The notes under the pieces were generated by a model that worked only from the letters and a program-made list of their open reading frames with translations, made no database searches and was not told the origin of the DNA. A DNA stretch of 9,895 bases, taken from CAXTTV01 sp964247295 (GTDB lineage: Bacteria > Chloroflexota > Ktedonobacteria > Ktedonobacterales > Ktedonobacteraceae). Position numbers and translations under genes: made by a program. The stretch is taken from positions 1 through 9,895 of the forward strand of contig CAXTTV010000184.1 in assembly GCA_964247295.1 (NCBI GenBank), written 5' to 3'. Positions 6,271 through 9,895 of the stretch are shown here, piece by piece (the first letter of the stretch is position 1; the number at the start of each line of letters is the position of its first letter).

Positions 6271-6489
6271 ATGACGCAAGGATCTACCAAAACTAGCAAT
6301 CAGCATTACGATCTTGTGAGCGCTCTTTATCATCTGTTGGAAGCGGCAAATTCATACGATACCTACATTAAGGATGCTCAGCAGGCGAAGGATAATGAGC
6401 TCGTTACGTTCTTTCAGGAATTAAAGCAACAGCACAGTCAGCAGGCTGAGCGCGCTCAGTCTTTGCTAGCCCAACGCATGGGCAAATAA
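6271..6489 (+). CDS. Small ferritin-like helical hypothetical protein
   Basis: A 72-residue hydrophilic protein predicted to form two long helices (about 12-40 and 41-70): YDLVSALYHLLEAANSYDTY, then LVTFFQELKQQHSQQAERAQ. It resembles small rubrerythrin/ferritin-like proteins annotated as hypothetical in many bacteria. It is only half a four-helix bundle and would need to dimerise. A full ExxH iron-binding set is not seen, so metal binding is not claimed. The ATG at 6271 is preferred over the in-frame ATG at 6244 because AAAGGAG (6255-6261) lies 9 nt before it. It is a single-gene unit, with an inverted repeat ahead of it and a strong terminator behind it. Confidence 0.85.
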   Translation: MTQGSTKTSNQHYDLVSALYHLLEAANSYDTYIKDAQQAKDNELVTFFQELKQQHSQQAERAQSLLAQRMGK

Positions 6490-6503
6490 AATAGCCAACG
6501 TCT

Positions 6504-6546
6504 GGAAGAGTGGGTTTAGATACCTACTCTTCCTTTTGATTTTTTA
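6504..6546 (+). terminator. Rho-independent terminator
   Basis: A 12-bp stem (GGAAGAGTGGGT at 6504-6515 with ACCTACTCTTCC at 6522-6533, one G:U pair), a TTAGAT loop and the tail TTTTGATTTTTT. It sits 14 bp after the stop of the small ferritin-like gene and is a textbook intrinsic terminator for it. Confidence 0.92.
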
Positions 6547-6703
6547 TGCGAAACTAGATCTTTCTAGCCCATTCTCTTTTTTCTCTGTAACCACCAACTC
6601 TCTATAGTAGTTCTAGATAACCATTGATATACCTACTCCATTTTATAGATGAGATTTTAAAAGGATTAACGATTGTTACTTTCTTTTTCTGTGTAGCGTG
6701 CAT

Positions 6704-6732
6704 TTTACGTCAAGATGATGTTCTACTATCTA
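6704..6732 (+). promoter_or_regulatory. Possible promoter of the dehydrogenase operon
   Basis: TTTACG (6704-6709) and TATCTA (6727-6732) are spaced by 17 nt and lie about 25 bp before the first dehydrogenase ATG. Both are imperfect matches to sigma70 hexamers. The rest of the gap from 6547 is AT-rich with no gene. Low confidence. Confidence 0.3.
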
Positions 6733-6757
6733 ATCCCGTTAGAAAGAAGGATGCTCT

Positions 6758-7978
6758 ATGAAGGCTGTTGTTTATCATGGGCTTGGCGATATCCGTGTCG
6801 ATAATGTCAGCGATCCCAGGTTAAAAGATCCTACCGATGCGATTGTTCGCCTGACTGCCAGCGCTATTTGTGGCACGGATCTCCATATGATCCGTGGTAC
6901 GTTCCCCGGTATGAAGTCGGGTACTGTCCTGGGTCACGAAGGGGTTGGCGTGATTGAGGAGGTGGGTAAAGAGGTTCGCAATTTTAAGACCGGCGACCGC
7001 GTGGTGATTCCTTCGACGATTGCTTGCGGCTACTGCGCTTACTGCCGCCAGGGCTACTATGCTCAATGCGATAATGCCAATCCCAATGGCCCAAAAGCCG
7101 GTACGGCTTTTTTCGGTGGCCCTCAATTGACGGGACCTTTCGATGGCTTACAGGCTGAGTATGCACGTGTGCCTTTTGCGAATGTTGGTCTGGTGGGTCT
7201 CCCTCCACAGGTGACCGACGATCAGGCAATCCTGCTTTCGGATATCTTTCCTACTGCCTACTTCGGCGCGAAACTAGCTGAGGTGGCTCCCGACAGCTCA
7301 GTGGCTGTCTTTGGCTGCGGCCCGGTCGGACAGTTTACGATTGCGAGCGCGAAACTTCTTGGAGCCTCTCGGGTCATCGCGATCGATACGATCCCTTCCC
7401 GTCTGGAAATGGCTCGCCGTCAGGGCGCGGAGACGATTGATTTCAACCAATGGGATCCGGTTGAGATGGTTCTCCAGATGACTGGGGGCCTCGGAGTAGA
7501 TTGTGTGGTCGATGCGGTCGGCGTGGATGCTAACCATCCCCATTCCGGACCCGCTGCCCAGGAAGCTACCCAACGCGAGCAGGAGTTTAAGGATCAACGA
7601 AAAATGGTCGCCCCTAAGACAAAAGAGCAGGGCGCTAACTGGCACCCCGGCGATGCTCCCTCACAGGTTCTCGATTGGGCCGGTGAGGTGGTCGCAAAGG
7701 GTGGCCGCATTGGGATTATCGGCGTCTATCCCCAAACGGCTCAGTTCTTTCCAATTGGTAAGATTATGAACCGCCAGATCAAGGTGAATATGGGCAATTG
7801 TAACCATCGTAAATACCTGTCCGAACTGACGCGCTATGTGGCCGCCGGTGTGATTAATCCCGCTGAAATTCTAACGGAGCGCGAGCCCTTGACAGATGCG
7901 ATTGCGGCCTACAAGGCTTTCGATGAACGCCAGCCCGGCTGGATTAAGGTAATGCTTGAACCTACTCTGGCCTCTTAA
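6758..7978 (+). CDS. Zinc-dependent medium-chain dehydrogenase (FDH-like), copy 1
   Basis: A 406-residue NAD(P)-dependent zinc alcohol/aldehyde dehydrogenase of the MDR superfamily, closest in layout to glutathione-independent formaldehyde dehydrogenase. Catalytic zinc ligands are probably Cys38 (AICGTDLH), His60 (GHEGVG) and Asp162 (LSDIFPTAY); Asp in third place is the formaldehyde-dehydrogenase pattern. The structural zinc is held by Cys90, 93, 96 and 104. The Rossmann motif is VFGCGPVG (185-192), and Asp210 at the end of the second strand (IAID) favours NAD. A long insertion at about 255-320 (DANHPHSGP to NWHPGDAP) matches the FDH-type loop. The actual substrate may be another alcohol or aldehyde. 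AAGAAGG lies 7 nt before the ATG. It is followed 22 bp later by a paralogue of identical length, most likely in one transcript. Confidence 0.95.
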   Translation: MKAVVYHGLGDIRVDNVSDPRLKDPTDAIVRLTASAICGTDLHMIRGTFPGMKSGTVLGHEGVGVIEEVGKEVRNFKTGDRVVIPSTIACGYCAYCRQGYYAQCDNANPNGPKAGTAFFGGPQLTGPFDGLQAEYARVPFANVGLVGLPPQVTDDQAILLSDIFPTAYFGAKLAEVAPDSSVAVFGCGPVGQFTIASAKLLGASRVIAIDTIPSRLEMARRQGAETIDFNQWDPVEMVLQMTGGLGVDCVVDAVGVDANHPHSGPAAQEATQREQEFKDQRKMVAPKTKEQGANWHPGDAPSQVLDWAGEVVAKGGRIGIIGVYPQTAQFFPIGKIMNRQIKVNMGNCNHRKYLSELTRYVAAGVINPAEILTEREPLTDAIAAYKAFDERQPGWIKVMLEPTLAS

Positions 7979-8000
7979 GCAGAAAAGGAAGGAAACTATT

Positions 8001-9221
8001 ATGAAGGCTGTTGTCTTTCACGCGATCGGCGATATTCGCGTCGATGAGGTCCCAGAACCAAAGCTTCAAGATCCAACCGATGCACTTATCCGCGTGACTT
8101 CCAGTGCGATCTGTGGTACCGATCTCCATATGATTCGCGGTACCGAGACGAGGATGCAACCAGGCCGCATTATGGGCCACGAGGCTGTGGGCGTTGTGGA
8201 ACAGGTCGGATCGGGTGTTAAAGAGGTTAAACCGGGCGATCGCGTGGTGGTGACCTCTTCAATCGCTTGTGGTTCCTGTAAGAATTGTCAGGCTGGTCTC
8301 TATTCGATCTGCCTGCGTGCCAATCCTAAAGGTCCACATACTCTGGGTGCCCTCTTCGGTGGACCTGAGGAGACCGGCGGCTTCGATGGCTTACAGGCTG
8401 AGAAGGCTCGCATCCCTTATGCCGATACTACTTTGATTAAGCTACCAGACAGCATTAACGATGAACAGGCGATCCTGCTTTCAGATATCCTGCCTACAGC
8501 TTACTTCGCGGCTGAGCAGGCACAGATCCAGGACGGTAATACGGTGGCAATCTTTGGCTGTGGCCCGGTTGGTCTGCTCACAATTCTCTGCGCCCAACTT
8601 CGAGGCGCTGGCCGGATCTTTGCGGTCGATACGATTCCTTCCCGCCTGGAAAAAGCTCGTCAGCTTGGAGCTGAGGTGATTGACTTTAATGCCGATGATC
8701 CTGTATCCACGCTGACAAAACTTACGGGTACAATCGGGGTGGACCGTGTGATCGATGCGGTTGGTGTGGATGCCAATCGTCCTTATAGCGGCTTTCAGCA
8801 GATTAAGTCTCTCCTTAAGGCAAAGAGCTTTAAGGACGAGCAGCAGAAGGTCGCACCAGAGACCAATCCTCAGGGCGATAACTGGCATCCCGGCGATGCT
8901 CCTAATCAGGTGCTCTGGTGGGGCGTGAATTCGCTGGCAAAGGCCGGCACTTTTGCGGTGATTGGCGTCTATCCAGAGAAGATCGAGGATTTCCCGATCG
9001 GGATCGCGATGAATAAAAATATCACGATTACCTCCGGTCACTGCAACCATCGGAAATATATTCCTGGGCTCATCAATCTGGTGGCACAACATTTGATCGA
9101 TCCTACGGTGATCTTGACTGAGAATGAGCCTTTAACCGATGCGATCACAGCCTATAAGGCTTTTGATGAGCGAGAAACTGGCTGGATTAAGGTCCGCCTG
9201 GAACCCTCGACTATCCACTAG
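8001..9221 (+). CDS. Zinc-dependent medium-chain dehydrogenase (FDH-like), copy 2
   Basis: A tandem paralogue of the previous gene, also 406 residues and roughly 60% identical by eye. All key positions are kept at the same numbers: Cys38, His60 and Asp162 for the catalytic zinc, Cys90/93/96/104 for the structural zinc, FGCGPVG for the cofactor, and Asp210 for NAD preference. The insertion ending in NWHPGDAP is kept too. Differences cluster at 48-55, around the structural zinc loop (GSCKNCQAGLYSIC), at 111-125 and at 255-300, and could change substrate range. The ATG at 8001 has AGGAAGGA just upstream. The frame is open further back, to 7956 inside the first gene, but that start lacks a ribosome site and would add 15 residues absent from the paralogue. 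The two may form homo- or hetero-oligomers; this is not decidable here. Confidence 0.95.
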   Translation: MKAVVFHAIGDIRVDEVPEPKLQDPTDALIRVTSSAICGTDLHMIRGTETRMQPGRIMGHEAVGVVEQVGSGVKEVKPGDRVVVTSSIACGSCKNCQAGLYSICLRANPKGPHTLGALFGGPEETGGFDGLQAEKARIPYADTTLIKLPDSINDEQAILLSDILPTAYFAAEQAQIQDGNTVAIFGCGPVGLLTILCAQLRGAGRIFAVDTIPSRLEKARQLGAEVIDFNADDPVSTLTKLTGTIGVDRVIDAVGVDANRPYSGFQQIKSLLKAKSFKDEQQKVAPETNPQGDNWHPGDAPNQVLWWGVNSLAKAGTFAVIGVYPEKIEDFPIGIAMNKNITITSGHCNHRKYIPGLINLVAQHLIDPTVILTENEPLTDAITAYKAFDERETGWIKVRLEPSTIH

Positions 9222-9324
9222 TTCTTTCTACTATAAGGGGTATAGTTCTAGGAAGAAAGGGGTCCAGGGGCTTACACCCCTGGCGGGGGCGGGGCAGGTC
9301 TCACGGGGTGAGAACAGTCCCCGC
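9222..9324. repeat. GC-rich hairpin cluster after the dehydrogenase operon
   Basis: Several perfect inverted repeats follow the stop codon. They are ACTATA-AGGGG-TATAGT (9230-9246), CCAGGGG-CTTACA-CCCCTGG (9264-9283), and GCGGGG/CCCCGC (9289-9294 with 9319-9324), which encloses TCTCAC-GGG-GTGAGA (9299-9313). The block is much richer in G+C than the AT-rich DNA beside it. No T-run follows, so it is not a standard intrinsic terminator. It has the look of a dispersed REP-like intergenic repeat, or of a 3' mRNA stability element, and it could still end the operon transcript. A plus-strand frame through it is a shadow, not a gene. Confidence 0.6.
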
Positions 9325-9653
9325 TCATTTCCCCCTCTTTCTCGCCGCTGAAGCTGGCTTAAAAAGATATTTAAATAGCTCTGCTTTTTTATAGCCTTTG
9401 TCAGAGTTAAAGATGACGAAAATCAGTATACACAAAAACAATAGGTGTGGCTTGCACTATTTTAGGAACAACGCTTATGCTTTCAAGGTGTTTTACTATC
9501 GCATCTGAAAACCACTTTGGTTATCTTTTCTTTATGCTCGATATCCATTCCCACCTACACCACTGCTCTAATATGGTTCACGTGAAGTTAAAAAAAGTAT
9601 AATAGATAAAAAGATACCTCAAAGCCTTATTTCCTGAAAGGATGGCTCCTATT
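9325..9653. other. AT-rich intergenic region upstream of GNAT gene
   Basis: No gene seen. The region holds an imperfect hairpin (GGCTTAAAAAG at 9356-9366 with CTTTTTTATAGCC at 9384-9396). It also holds a minus-strand copy of the TTGTTCCTA word (9471-9463), the palindrome TTCACGTGAA and the -10 of the GNAT gene described separately. Confidence 0.4.
9577..9603 (+). promoter_or_regulatory. GNAT promoter with palindromic operator
   Basis: A perfect -10, TATAAT, lies at 9598-9603, about 50 bp before the ATG. The -35 area is occupied by a perfect 10-bp palindrome, TTCACGTGAA (9577-9586), rather than a good -35 hexamer (TTCACG at 15 nt, GGTTCA at 17 nt). A factor bound at the palindrome could activate or repress; its identity is unknown. 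Confidence 0.5.
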
Positions 9654-9895
9654 ATGGCTAATCCCCTCCTTGAAACTCCCCGCCTGCTGCTCCGCCATTT
9701 TTCGATGACTGATCTTCCCATTTTGCTGGCGTATCGTAACGATCCCGAGGTCGCTCGCTACCAGAGCTGGGAGAGCCTTAACGAGGCTGAGGGACGCACA
9801 TTTATCCTTGAACAACAGGATCTGCCACCTGGTACCCCCGGCCTGGGCCTTCAAATCGCTATTGAATTAAAAGAGACGGGCAAACTCATCGGAGA
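9654..9895 (+). CDS. GNAT acetyltransferase, RimJ/RimL type (partial)
   Basis: The first 80 codons of an N-acetyltransferase that runs off the window. The opening LETPRLLLRHFSMTDLP, then LLAYRNDPEVARYQSW, the EGRTFI helix and the strand ending KLIGD/E are the standard start of the RimJ/RimL-like (Acetyltransf_3) family, which uses acetyl-CoA on protein N-termini, amines or antibiotics. The acetyl-CoA-binding motif lies beyond the end. The ATG at 9654 has AAAGGA (9637-9642) 11 nt upstream; an in-frame ATG at 9642 overlaps that ribosome site and is less likely. Acceptor substrate cannot be inferred. Confidence 0.92.
   Translation, partial: MANPLLETPRLLLRHFSMTDLPILLAYRNDPEVARYQSWESLNEAEGRTFILEQQDLPPGTPGLGLQIAIELKETGKLIG

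Noticed and set aside
8481..9092. 203-codon minus-strand frame
   Set aside because: It lies wholly inside the second dehydrogenase, and a similar shadow exists in the first copy; no family resemblance.
9139..9351. Plus-strand frame through the hairpin cluster
   Set aside because: It begins inside the dehydrogenase in another frame and runs through GC-rich repeats; it is composition-driven.
1..9895. Intact mobile element, CRISPR array or defence system
   Set aside because: No transposase, integrase, direct-repeat array, terminal repeats or nuclease/toxin genes could be found on either strand.

Overview
The window looks like an accessory-type stretch of chromosome from a free-living bacterium of moderate G+C content with AT-rich intergenic gaps. 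The style of the proteins and the GC-rich hairpin clusters remind me of Chloroflexota (Ktedonobacteria), but this is an impression from sequence alone and weakly held. No rRNA, tRNA, CRISPR array or intact insertion sequence was found.

Left part (1-3050): an intact Lrp/AsnC regulator lies on the minus strand (207-719). Next to it is a second, related Lrp/AsnC gene (909-1400) that has lost its start, and it abuts, head to head, the last third of an MFS transporter on the plus strand (1400-1825). Both relics break at nearly the same base, as if a deletion had collapsed a divergent regulator/transporter pair. An unexplained spacer with two hairpins follows, then a class I glutamine amidotransferase on the minus strand (2055-2768) and a second spacer without a recognisable gene.

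Middle part (3047-6546): a full-length MFS drug/H+ antiporter-type transporter (minus) and a single-domain VOC (glyoxalase/Fos-like) protein (plus) are transcribed divergently from a 315-bp region. That region carries two inverted copies of a promoter-embedded motif, and a related copy lies upstream of the intact Lrp gene. Further right are a TPR-like scrap, a CinA-family protein that lacks the usual N-terminal MoCF domain (minus), and a small helical ferritin-like protein (plus). The small protein is preceded by a strong inverted repeat and followed by a clear intrinsic terminator.

Right part (6547-9895): two tandem 406-residue zinc-dependent medium-chain dehydrogenases of the glutathione-independent formaldehyde dehydrogenase type sit 22 bp apart and form a likely operon. 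A GC-rich hairpin cluster follows, then an AT-rich gap with a promoter and a perfect palindrome, and the start of a RimJ/RimL-type GNAT acetyltransferase that runs off the window.

Taken together, the genes suggest a loose detoxification and stress neighbourhood (efflux, VOC, aldehyde/alcohol oxidation, acetyltransferase) under local regulators. It does not form one clear pathway. The most notable signals are the collapsed Lrp/MFS locus, the shared promoter motif and the tandem dehydrogenases.
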